Positions 24,006 through 32,421 of a stretch of DNA of 64,000 nucleotides are shown here, in pieces. This DNA comes from Gemmatimonadota bacterium (GTDB taxonomy: Bacteria > Latescibacterota > UBA2968): positions 1 to 64,000 of the forward strand of contig JAPPAB010000043.1 in NCBI GenBank assembly GCA_026705765.1, given 5' to 3'. The notes beneath the pieces are model-generated. The model was not told the DNA's origin. It made no database searches and saw nothing but the letters and a program-made list of their open reading frames with translations. Within the stretch, counting starts at the first letter, position 1; each line of letters begins with the position of its first letter. Made by a program: the position numbers and the translations under genes.

Positions 24006-24587
24006 TAGCTCTGCTAAATTGGATTGTTGAACATCTACGAGAATGAAACCATGCCGGTTGACAATCTCGATCATCTGTGCGTTATAGACGAGCGTGCGTT
24101 CCAGAAACTTATCGATCATTCTTCGTTCCCGAAGCGACTTTGAATGATACAGGCTTTCATCGCGAATCCTCTGCCGAAAAACTTCCTCACTCGCTGTAAG
24201 CCATAATGTAGCAATATTTTCGGAGTCAAGGGTTGCTACAAGTTCGGGCCATAGTGCTGATCCTTCTATGATTAATCCCCCTCGGGAAAGATCATTGATG
24301 TGAGACGCGACAATTTTCTCAACTTTTGGCCATAAATTGACCCTGTAGTGGTGGAGTACATCCACGATCAGTTCATCAACTGATAGGGAGAGATAGTGTT
24401 CCGCCACATGGTCTGGGACCTTTTCTGGTGCGGACCGCCATGGTCGGCCAGGATGCCGGGCAAGTGTGTCTGTGGAGATTCGGTTCCATCCCAGGTTTGT
24501 AGCTATCGACTCGGACAGAGCCGACTTTCCGGAGTGGGATGAGCCGCCGATGAGAATTACTCTTAAGTGGGCAGGTGCATCACGCAT
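23934..24587 (-). CDS. P-loop nucleotide kinase-like protein
   Basis: 217 residues. The Walker A loop GGSSHSGKSALSE (about residues 14-26) starts the protein, followed by ISTDTLARHPGRPW, a substrate-binding segment as in small-molecule kinases. GGLIIEGSALWPEL is a Walker B-like strand and FRQRIRDESLYHSKSLRERR a possible lid. The fold resembles adenylate/2-phosphoglycerate-type kinases; the substrate is unknown. The last 12 residues (RWIVFLAGIFYY) are encoded by a repeated hairpin element, so the original stop was probably lost and translation now runs into the terminator. It follows the permease gene by 57 bases. Confidence 0.62.
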   Translation of the reverse strand: MRDAPAHLRVILIGGSSHSGKSALSESIATNLGWNRISTDTLARHPGRPWRSAPEKVPDHVAEHYLSLSVDELIVDVLHHYRVNLWPKVEKIVASHINDLSRGGLIIEGSALWPELVATLDSENIATLWLTASEEVFRQRIRDESLYHSKSLRERRMIDKFLERTLVYNAQMIEIVNRHGFILVDVQQSNLAELTQRCLSILRSSRWIVFLAGIFYY

Positions 24588-24644
24588 AATTTTTATTGTT
24601 CGAGCATGTGGGAAAAAGTGTCCTCAAAGTCTTTGTCGCTCCGT

Positions 24645-27092
24645 TCATTCAAAACGCAGCGCGTCAACCGGATTTCTGCGCGCATTTTTTAAGATGAGAA
24701 ATCCTACGGTGATCCCGGTAATGAACAGGGTTAACAATCCCGTGCCTGCGAAGATGGTGATTTCCGCTTGTGTTCGATAGGCAAATGATTCTAACCATTG
24801 GTGAATGCCCCAGTAGGCGATGGGGAGCGCAATCGCATTTGATATAACGACCAGGAATAAAAATTCTTTTAAGAATAAGCGCAGAATATCGTACTCGGAT
24901 GCACCCAATACCTTGCGTATTCCAATTTCTTTTGTGCGTCGCTCAACCATGAATGAGACCAGGCCAAGTAGCCCCAAACAAGAGATGAGAATGGCCAGTG
25001 CAGAGAATGCACTGAAAACCTGACTCAACTGAATTTCTTTCGCATAGTTTGTGTGGTCCAGTTTTTCGTCTAAAAATGCATAGGTAAAAGGTCGTTCGGG
25101 TAATAATTCCTTCCACATTTGTCCGATAAATTGAAGGGTTTCTGGCATATTTTGAGGGGTAATTTTGAGATACAAAAATTTTATCGAACCCTGTCGGAAG
25201 ACCAGGGGCGGAATTTGCTGATGCAAGCTACCCAAATGAAAGTCATCGATTACGCCCACAATTACACCGTCTATTCTGCCTGCACGGCCAAATCGCTTGC
25301 CGACAGGTTGATCCCAGCCTATCATTTTCACGGCGGTTTCATTCAGCAAATATTTGACTGGTAAATCCCTGTCTTGATAGCGATCCCCTATGAACAAATT
25401 CCGGCCTTGAACGATATCTACCCCAAAAAAGTCAACATACGATTCGTCTATGTCAAACTCTCCAAATCGCCATTCTTCTGACAAGCCTTCGGCCTGATAT
25501 ACATTTAAGGGCGCAGGACGGTCCTGTGGAAACCGCGTTGCTGTGGCTGATAGGACATTTGGATGTTGCAAAAAGATCTGTTTCACTTCCTGGTAGCGAG
25601 CCACTAAATCCCTGCCCTGTACATCTCGCGCCTTCCAGAATATATCTAATTCAATCACCTGTTCTTTGAGAAATCCAAGGTCTTTCATTTGCATGTATTT
25701 GAGTTGCTTGTGAACGATAAAGGTAAATGCGATTAGAATTACCGCTAATCCAAATTGAAAGACCACCAGTCCTTGTCGAAATCTGGATTTTTGATTTAGT
25801 CCAGCTGGAGATTTTCCCGAAAGTACCTGGATCGGTTGAAAGGCGGACAGGTAAAACGCCGGGATGCCGCCGGCCACGATGCCTATTATCAATACGACTA
25901 CAGGTCCGATGACATAGGGGATTGGATTGCGTTGTGGGTTCAGGGTGAGGTCTTTGGCAACAAAGGCATTAAACCCGGGCAGTATCAGTTCCAGAAGACA
26001 AAGAGCAATGATGCTGCCTATCAATGTTAAGAGCATGATCTCAAAAAAGAACTGAGATATTAACAATCCTCGATGCGCGCCTACTACTTTGCGAACGCCG
26101 ACTTCGGTTGCCCGAGAAATCGCTCGCGATGTCGTCAGGTTGATAAAATTAACGCAGGCAATAACGAGCACGATCAGAGCAATAATGGATAGCAGATAAA
26201 TTTGATTAATGTCGCCATAGGCTGGCCTGCCAGCGTCTTGCGAGAGGTGATCGCGCATGCCAAAATCCTGTGCTGAATACAAATGCATCCGGTTCATTGC
26301 CTGCAAGTGATACGCATTGTTTTCCGCAACTGTATCGCCCATGTAGCGTTTCATAATTTCTGCAAGTTGCATTTGAAATGCTACTGGGTCTGCTTTTTCA
26401 CGTAACAAAACATAGGTTTCAATAGCGCGATACTGTGACATAGGGCGCCACTCTGTCCAATACCTGAGAAAATTAGGTATAATGCGCGAGACATGTGTTG
26501 TGAGCAATTCAAAATGCAATGAACTATTTGTGGGGGGATCTGAGACAATGCCCGTTATGGTGTAGATGGTGCCGTCTCGGTCTCCATCGATCCGAAGTTG
26601 CTTGCCGATGGGATCAACCCTGCCGAAAATTCTGGCCGCGGCAGATGCTGTCAAAACCGCCGTCCCTGCACCTTGCAAAGCTGTTTTTGGATCCCCTTTG
26701 AGAAAGGGAATGGTGAATACATTTAGAATTTCAGGGTCGGCAATACAATATTGGAGATCGAACAGTGTGTCTTCATAACGAACAAATGTTTTAAACCAGA
26801 AGGTTCGAATGGCCTGTTCAGCGGCAGGAATGTCTTGTAAAATAGCAGGTGCCAGGGCACCCGATGTACGATAGCTGAATATGCTGTTATCTCCGCTTTT
26901 CAACTCGCGGAGCACTCTGTAAATGCGGTCGCGTTTGATGTGATGTGTGTCAAAATTGAGTTCATCTTGAACGTAAAGCAGTATCAGCGCAGCACACGCC
27001 ATGCCGATAGCCAATCCCGATATATTGATGAGCGAATATCCCTTGTACCGAAACAAGATGCGGATGGCGATTGTTAAATAGTTTTTGAGCAT
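24645..27092 (-). CDS. MacB/FtsX-type ABC transporter permease
   Basis: 815 residues from ATG 27092 (MLKNYLTIAIRILFRYKGYS), which matches the start of its paralogues; 28 extra codons upstream look unlike this family. The coupling segments are ATEVGVRKVVGAHRGLL and KEIGIRKVLGASEYDIL. The periplasmic landmarks are FGRVDPIGKQLRID and GWDQPVGKRFGRAG. The tail ends NPVDALRFE. No sigma-54 site is seen upstream. The 5' flank instead holds the last codons of another permease gene (27173), so its original promoter may have been lost with that neighbour. Confidence 0.85.
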   Translation of the reverse strand: MLKNYLTIAIRILFRYKGYSLINISGLAIGMACAALILLYVQDELNFDTHHIKRDRIYRVLRELKSGDNSIFSYRTSGALAPAILQDIPAAEQAIRTFWFKTFVRYEDTLFDLQYCIADPEILNVFTIPFLKGDPKTALQGAGTAVLTASAAARIFGRVDPIGKQLRIDGDRDGTIYTITGIVSDPPTNSSLHFELLTTHVSRIIPNFLRYWTEWRPMSQYRAIETYVLLREKADPVAFQMQLAEIMKRYMGDTVAENNAYHLQAMNRMHLYSAQDFGMRDHLSQDAGRPAYGDINQIYLLSIIALIVLVIACVNFINLTTSRAISRATEVGVRKVVGAHRGLLISQFFFEIMLLTLIGSIIALCLLELILPGFNAFVAKDLTLNPQRNPIPYVIGPVVVLIIGIVAGGIPAFYLSAFQPIQVLSGKSPAGLNQKSRFRQGLVVFQFGLAVILIAFTFIVHKQLKYMQMKDLGFLKEQVIELDIFWKARDVQGRDLVARYQEVKQIFLQHPNVLSATATRFPQDRPAPLNVYQAEGLSEEWRFGEFDIDESYVDFFGVDIVQGRNLFIGDRYQDRDLPVKYLLNETAVKMIGWDQPVGKRFGRAGRIDGVIVGVIDDFHLGSLHQQIPPLVFRQGSIKFLYLKITPQNMPETLQFIGQMWKELLPERPFTYAFLDEKLDHTNYAKEIQLSQVFSAFSALAILISCLGLLGLVSFMVERRTKEIGIRKVLGASEYDILRLFLKEFLFLVVISNAIALPIAYWGIHQWLESFAYRTQAEITIFAGTGLLTLFITGITVGFLILKNARRNPVDALRFE

Positions 27093-27172
27093 TGGTGTTC
27101 TTCCATGTGTAAATAGCCCTTTTAGCCTGGGGTAGCGGGACTCAATCTTCAAAGAAGTCTTAGCCTCTCCGT

Positions 27173-27196
27173 TCACTTATAACGCAGCGTGTCAAC
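27173..27196 (-). pseudogene. 3' tail of a lost permease gene
   Basis: Minus-strand bases encode VDTLRYK and a stop, the terminal signature of these permeases (compare NPVDALRFE and NPVDALRYE). Bases around it (CTCCGTTCA...ACGCAGCG, GTCAAC) also match the 3' end of the permease at 24645. Nothing else of the gene remains. Confidence 0.6.
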
Positions 27197-27249
27197 TTAA
27201 AAATTGCTGATTCTCACACTTAGAGTTAGCCACTCCCGAAAGTGTTTGA

Positions 27250-27531
27250 TTACCCAATTGAAACACCGTCAACTTCGATTTTCTCTCCGGGTTGTCCTAT
27301 TTCAGTGAAATACTGTTCATAAAAGTCACTGGGCGATAAACCTGAACGGGTCAACATGTCGTATATCTCTCGGCGACTCAGGTTTGGGTCCAGTGTCCAG
27401 ACTCTGTCCTGTACGCAAGAAACGCCCGTGATCCCACGCAGGGCATCATCAATTCTTCGACGATGCCACCACGTAAACGGTTCGGGCAACTGATCTGGAT
27501 TGAAATAGCCAACATCTAAAACCTCGTTCAC
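27250..27531 (-). pseudogene. C-terminal fragment of a NUDIX hydrolase
   Basis: 93 residues from an in-frame GTG. EVLDVGYFNPDQLPEPFTWW followed by HRRRIDDALRG is the C-terminal helix and strand pattern of ADP-ribose-type NUDIX proteins. The frame is open upstream without an ATG to about 27720 and reads on as WRSGGDHAIVYAAIPKNDKP, a plausible preceding strand, but no Nudix box is present. The open frame ends where the divergent toxin-antitoxin pair begins, so the 5' part of this gene was probably replaced by that pair. Confidence 0.5.
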
Positions 27532-27722
27532 TTGAGCAACAGGTTTGTCATTCTTCGGAATGGCCGCGTAAACGATCGCATGATCACCGCCAGAGCGCCA
27601 GATTTTTTGGCCTCTCCCCCGAACCTTTTGCGTTTTAAGAAAAAGTCTCTTATATTTCCAATCAGCGATGGATATGGGCCTTATTATGTTTTGTGCTTCT
27701 ATAAAATCTAAGGATATTTTTT

Positions 27723-27947
27723 ATGGGCGCAGTTAATCTAAAAGTCGAGCTTCCTTCAAGTCTTTCCGGAGATGAGGCAAAAACTTTTCTTGCCATAAAA
27801 CTCTACGAAGTTGGTAAAGTGTCGCTTGGTCAGGCAGCGAAAATTGCTGGACACTCCAAACGCGCCTTTATGGAGATTCTTGGACACTACCAGGTTCCTG
27901 TCTTTGATTATCCTCCTGAAGAGTTGCGGCAGGAGATCAATCAGTGA
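27723..27947 (+). CDS. UPF0175 family antitoxin
   Basis: 74 residues. KTFLAIKLYEVGKVSLGQAA, KIAGHSKRAFMEILGHYQVPV and FDYPPEEL are diagnostic of UPF0175, a helix-turn-helix antitoxin family paired with DUF3368 PIN-like toxins. It probably binds DNA to repress the pair and neutralises the toxin. Its last codons overlap the next start (GTGA), the usual tight coupling. These two genes are the only plus-strand genes between 5.1 and 39 kb. Confidence 0.9.
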   Translation: MGAVNLKVELPSSLSGDEAKTFLAIKLYEVGKVSLGQAAKIAGHSKRAFMEILGHYQVPVFDYPPEELRQEINQ

Positions 27948-28393
27948 GTGAGCGCGTCGTAGCGGATAGCACATGCTTAATTGCGCTTGAACGCATCGGT
28001 CAAATCGAGATTCTGCCGGCCCTTTTTGAGTCTGTATTAATACCACCGGCTGTGGCACAAGAATTTGGAATCTCCTTACCCTGGCTGAAGGTAGAAAGAC
28101 TTTCTGACCGGGCGTTGGCTGTTGCATTAAAAATGATGATTGATGATGGAGAGGCAGAGGCGATTACTTTGTCTCAAGAGCAGAAGTGTCGAATTATCCT
28201 GGATGATCGTCAGGCGCGTCGTGTGGGGCAAGATATGGGCCTCAGGGTTATAGGAACAGTAGGTATTTTGATTCTCGCCAAGCAAAGAGGTATTCTGTCC
28301 ACCGTCAAGCCTGTACTTCAAAATCTGGATGATACAGGGTTCTATATCAGTGCTGCATTAAAAGCAGAAGCTTTGCATTTCGTAGAAGAATAA
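27944..28393 (+). CDS. DUF3368 PIN-like toxin
   Basis: 149 residues from GTG 27944. The PIN-like acidic residues are visible: D in VVADSTCLIALERIG near the N-terminus, the DDGEAEAI segment in the middle, and ILDDRQARR in a later strand. PIN-domain toxins cleave RNA using metal held by these acids. It overlaps the UPF0175 gene by four bases. The pair lies inside the minus-strand permease region and looks acquired as a unit. Confidence 0.9.
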   Translation: MSERVVADSTCLIALERIGQIEILPALFESVLIPPAVAQEFGISLPWLKVERLSDRALAVALKMMIDDGEAEAITLSQEQKCRIILDDRQARRVGQDMGLRVIGTVGILILAKQRGILSTVKPVLQNLDDTGFYISAALKAEALHFVEE

Positions 28394-28516
28394 TAAGCTT
28401 AACGTCCCAATGCCCAGTCATAGAAATTTCCTTTTGAGTTTGTGGCGGTTTGAAACTTGGCACACTCGGTATCACGAAGCGATAACATTTGACAATGTCT
28501 CTTGTTATTTCTCTTT

Positions 28517-29094
28517 TCATTCATTGCGTAGGACATCGACAGGATTGGCAGAGGCCACTTTGAGTGCTTTATAGCTCACAGTCAACCAGGCAATAATAAA
28601 TGATGCCCCGCCTGCGAAAACAAAGACTTCTAACCCTATATTGATGCGATAGGCAAACGCGTTCAACCACATTGTCGTAAAGTAATAGGCTAAAGGTATG
28701 GCCAATACAAACGCAATCACCACCAACTTGATAAACTCTCTGGACAGCATAATTGATTGTCTTTAGATAGGAGAAGTTTTTGCCGGGGGGTTATTAAAAT
28801 AGCGTGGGTAATCTCTGGGTATTCTTCTACTAAAACGTTGGCCAGTGGCATGGGAATAGCAGACCAGGTATAAATTTTGTCATTTGTAGAGAAATTACGC
28901 ATCACCCGATAAATCTGCGTGCCCTGTTCATGAAATCGGTCATACGTAATCTCATTTTTTACCCACATAAAGGTCAGAAAACTACAGGCCAGCCCTACAG
29001 AAAGTCCCGCCATGTTGATAAGCGAATACGTCTTCTGTCGCGAGAAATTACGCAACGCAGTTGTGAAGTAATTCTTGAACATCACATCCTCCAT
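28517..29094 (-). pseudogene. MacB/FtsX-type permease remnant with large internal deletion
   Basis: The N-terminal part is normal: MFKNYFTTALRNFSRQKTYS from ATG 29082 (GGAGG upstream), through GLSVGLACSFLTFMWVKNE to LVEEYPEITHAILI. Then, near 28780, it leaves the family sequence. About 40 bases later, in another frame, the last 70 residues of the family resume (LSREFIKLVVIAFVLAIPLA to NPVDVLRNE). Roughly 1.9 kb of a usual 2.4-kb gene is missing and the frame is broken. It lies downstream of the ComB-like gene, as the last permease of that operon. Confidence 0.85.
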
Positions 29095-29109
29095 AAACGG
29101 TGCAGGCTG

Positions 29110-29883
29110 TCAAGTTTTTGTCCATTTTTTAAAATGTTCATCAACTAAGATTGGTACTTCGGAAAATTGGTTAAGTTGTGAAGCGAATGCCACATCCTCT
29201 TTAAAGCCTTTCTCGATCAATTCTACCCCACTACTGGATTTCTCGATTAACTGTTGAATATGTGATTTAGATGCTATGAATCCGTTTTCGCAGACCTGAG
29301 CTTCCGGGGACTTTGATCCATCTAACCCGGCTAAAATAGCACCAGCCCCCAAATAATCTTCGATACAAGGACGCAAATAATTCTCTTCTTCTTCAGGATC
29401 CGACCAGTGTTCCCCACAAGCGACCACACTAACGGCGGAGTAATTTTTTTTTCGTTCTTCTTCAATAGCAGAGGCTACCGCATGCGCGTTAAGCAAACAG
29501 CCAATCAAAAGAGTGGGTGCCTGTCGTCCTCGTCTTGAACACAGAGCACCATTCAATGATGTCAACACATATCGACAATCTTTATCCTTTTCACTAAATG
29601 AAATAGGAGATAAAGAGGCTCCACCACTTACCAACGATTCTGCTCTTCCCTTCAAGACCTTCGCCTTGACGAGTCGACCAAACTCGTCAGCACCTTCTTT
29701 CATTGGGAATGGATAAATTATCGCCCCATGTTGAATAGCAGATACAACCGTGGAAGAAAAACTCAATACATCAACTATAACAACAATATCTCCACGATCT
29801 ACGGCATTTCTTACACCTCTCAGCCCCCAATCAAAACGATTTGAATATGGTAGCTGATCATAGACATTATTTTTTCTTTTCAT
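29110..29883 (-). CDS. 2-phosphosulfolactate phosphatase (ComB)-like protein
   Basis: 257 residues of the ComB family. DIVVIVDVLSFSSTVVSAIQHGA near the N-terminus, YVLTSLNGALCSRRG in the middle and LLIGCLLNAHAVASAI are family segments; the acidic residues around VDVL and the later DYLGAGAIL match the metal site region. Characterised ComB removes phosphate from 2-phosphosulfolactate on the way to coenzyme M, but most bacterial homologues have unknown roles and no other such gene is seen here. It lies 46 bases after a permease gene on the same strand, with AAAGGGA before its ATG. Confidence 0.75.
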   Translation of the reverse strand: MKRKNNVYDQLPYSNRFDWGLRGVRNAVDRGDIVVIVDVLSFSSTVVSAIQHGAIIYPFPMKEGADEFGRLVKAKVLKGRAESLVSGGASLSPISFSEKDKDCRYVLTSLNGALCSRRGRQAPTLLIGCLLNAHAVASAIEEERKKNYSAVSVVACGEHWSDPEEEENYLRPCIEDYLGAGAILAGLDGSKSPEAQVCENGFIASKSHIQQLIEKSSSGVELIEKGFKEDVAFASQLNQFSEVPILVDEHFKKWTKT

Positions 29884-29929
29884 TCTATCCCTTTCAAGTA
29901 GTAAATGATCAAATAAGCTACTACAAAAT

Positions 29930-32407
29930 CTATTCTGTCCGCAATGCGTTTATCGGATTGGTTGTCGCTGCTCTGAAAGTCTGGAAACCGATTGTCGTGA
30001 GAGAAGCGATGATCGTAATGATTCCACTCAAAAGAAACGGCTCGATGCCCAATTGAATCCGGTAAGGAAAGCTCTCGAGCCAGCGGCCCAGGAGATAGAA
30101 TGCGATCGGCAAAGCAATGAGATTTGAAGCGATGACCAACTTCGAAAACTCGCTGAAGAGCAATAGTACGATGTTTGATACAGAGGCGCCCAGGACCTTT
30201 CGTACGCCGATCTCTCGGGTTCGAAGTTGAATCATGAAGGATGAGAGACCGACGAGTCCCAAACAAGCAACGAAGATGGCGATTAAAGAAAATGTGCCGA
30301 AGATCTGGCCCAGTCGTATTTCTTCTCTATAGTAAAAATCCAAACGCGCATCGAGGAATTCATAGTCGAACGGACGCTGAGGGAGAAAACGATGCCAGGT
30401 TTTTTTGAGGAATTCCAGGGTTTCGGGCACACCTTCTGATGCGATCTTCAGATGTAGGATTTTCATATTCCAGTGTTCTGTTGTGAACACGGCTGGCTCG
30501 ATTTCCTCATGAAGCGTGCGTAAATGAAAGTTTTTCACAACGCCGATGATCGTTCCTCTCGTTCGTCCTGCCCATTCAAATAACTGTCCGACGGGATGCG
30601 CCAATCCCAGACGCTTTACGGCGGCTTCGTTGAGAATGAAGTACTCCTCTTGTCCCGTCCTGATTCGTTCTCGATGTGCGATGGCCGTGTACTCCCTTGG
30701 AAACGTCTTCCCATCCACGAACGGAATTTCATATAAATCGAAAAAATCCTCATCCACTGGAAATGTCCGCATCTCCAAAAATTCAGCCATCTCTGGCGTT
30801 CTGAATTTATAGTGTGCTGACCAGTCCTGTAGATAAAATCGCGACGTTGAAGCCTTCAGAACATTGGGATGCTCGAGGAAGCCCTGCTTTATCGTCTGAA
30901 ACCGTTTTTTTAACTGGGTTCCGAGTGGTCCAAGCTCTTCGACGCTACCGGCTACCTGGAAAATTGGCAACAGGACAATATGGTCTCTATTGAACCCAAA
31001 TTGCGTGCGGATGAAAGATAGCTGGCTGGATATCACCAGGGTCCCCACAATCAGAATACTGGATATTGAGAACTGAAGAATGACCAGCACTTTTCGAAAT
31101 CGACCCCTTCTGCTGGATCTAAGCTGAGAGCCGCCTTTGAGGGTACTCGCCGGTTGGAAGCCAGAAAGGAAAATGGCCGGATAGAGTCCCGCCGTAAGGC
31201 CGACAATCAAAGCCAGTCCGAGTGACGAAACTGCAATCGAGGGGAAGTCTCCTGAACTGATGAACAGAGGTCGGTCGATAAAGGATCGGAATACAGGTAG
31301 CGTGAGCACAGTTAGAACAAAGGCGACCAGTAGCGCAAGCAGGGACAGCAGCAGGGACTCCCCTAAGAATTGCCTGATCAGTTGGCCCCGGGTTGCTCCT
31401 ACAACCTTTCGCAGTGCGACCTCTCTGTTTCGGCTGATCGACAGAGCAGTAGATAGATTCACGAAATTCATTGCGGCAATGACGAGAATAAGGACTCCGA
31501 TGAGCGAGGCTTGCTCCACGGTCCTCAGGCTCCCATACGGCCGTTTGATGATATAGCTGAATGTCTGTTTGAGAATGCCGAATTGGTCTCCCGAGAGCAG
31601 GTAAATGTCGTTCACACGCTGAAGATGATAGGCATTGGTCCTCGCAATCTCCTCGCCCATATGTCTCAGCATTGCGTCATTCAGCTTTGCTTCAAGGCTC
31701 TTCAAAGAGGCGGTTTCGGAAAGGCGCAAATAGATCTCAATACGAGCGGCTCCCCGTGGAAGCCATGTGTTCCAGTATCTGAATTCATTCCTCAGACTCT
31801 CCGGAGAGACGAGAAAATCAAAAAAGATCGTAGATGTATTCGGGATATCCTTCAGAACACCTGCCACACGGTATTCCCCTCCGAATAAGTAGTTTTCTAC
31901 TGAAAGGACCTGACCGATGGGGTTCTCGCTTCCAAAGAATCTTTGAGCTGCGGATTGCGTTACCAGGATTGATCCCGGTTCCCTGAGCACTCGCTGGGCT
32001 GGTCCCCCAGTATGTACGGGAAAGTGAAACATCTCCATAAGCCCTTCATCGGCCAGACATAAGATCTGCTCAAACACCCTGTCTTGATATTTTATCCAGG
32101 CGTCACGCCGATGCAGACGGACGACTTGATTTACTTCTGGCATTTCTTCCCGAATAACCAGGCCAAGCGCGCCAGACAGTCGCTCTGAGTATGTGGATTG
32201 ACCCTGTTCGGATCGCGTCTCCCGTAAGACGCGGTAGAGCAGATGAGAATCTTTGTGAGAGCGGTCATAACTAAACTCATGCTGGACAAAGAGCGCGATA
32301 AGCATCACTGTGGTCATTCCTATGGCAAGTCCCGCGATATTCAGTACAGCATATTGCTTGTTTTTCAGCAGGTATCGAATCAAGACTGCGATATAATTCT
32401 TCAGCAT
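29930..32407 (-). CDS. MacB/FtsX-type ABC transporter permease
   Basis: 825 residues from ATG 32407, chosen because GGAGA lies seven bases upstream and MLKNYIAVLIRYLLKN matches the paralogues; an earlier GTG at 32425 would overlap the previous stop. The coupling segments are NREVALRKVVGATRGQL and REIGVRKVLGASVSNI. LAHPVGQLFEWAG is the second-core landmark, with Q replacing the usual K. It carries a charged insertion, PEMAEFLEMRTFPVDED, in the second periplasmic core. The stop of the preceding permease is 14 bases upstream of the start, so the two are co-transcribed. Confidence 0.85.
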   Translation of the reverse strand: MLKNYIAVLIRYLLKNKQYAVLNIAGLAIGMTTVMLIALFVQHEFSYDRSHKDSHLLYRVLRETRSEQGQSTYSERLSGALGLVIREEMPEVNQVVRLHRRDAWIKYQDRVFEQILCLADEGLMEMFHFPVHTGGPAQRVLREPGSILVTQSAAQRFFGSENPIGQVLSVENYLFGGEYRVAGVLKDIPNTSTIFFDFLVSPESLRNEFRYWNTWLPRGAARIEIYLRLSETASLKSLEAKLNDAMLRHMGEEIARTNAYHLQRVNDIYLLSGDQFGILKQTFSYIIKRPYGSLRTVEQASLIGVLILVIAAMNFVNLSTALSISRNREVALRKVVGATRGQLIRQFLGESLLLSLLALLVAFVLTVLTLPVFRSFIDRPLFISSGDFPSIAVSSLGLALIVGLTAGLYPAIFLSGFQPASTLKGGSQLRSSRRGRFRKVLVILQFSISSILIVGTLVISSQLSFIRTQFGFNRDHIVLLPIFQVAGSVEELGPLGTQLKKRFQTIKQGFLEHPNVLKASTSRFYLQDWSAHYKFRTPEMAEFLEMRTFPVDEDFFDLYEIPFVDGKTFPREYTAIAHRERIRTGQEEYFILNEAAVKRLGLAHPVGQLFEWAGRTRGTIIGVVKNFHLRTLHEEIEPAVFTTEHWNMKILHLKIASEGVPETLEFLKKTWHRFLPQRPFDYEFLDARLDFYYREEIRLGQIFGTFSLIAIFVACLGLVGLSSFMIQLRTREIGVRKVLGASVSNIVLLLFSEFSKLVIASNLIALPIAFYLLGRWLESFPYRIQLGIEPFLLSGIITIIASLTTIGFQTFRAATTNPINALRTE

Positions 32408-32421
32408 GAAGCGATCTCCGA

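Noticed and set aside
12809-24600. Integron-type cassette array with attC sites
   Set aside because: The gene content looks cassette-like, but no repeated RYYYAAC / GTTRRRY site pairs were seen between genes and no integrase is in the window.
28430-28500. TTGGCACAC near 28460 as another sigma-54 site
   Set aside because: There is no TTGC at the required spacing, and it is not placed before a gene start on that strand.
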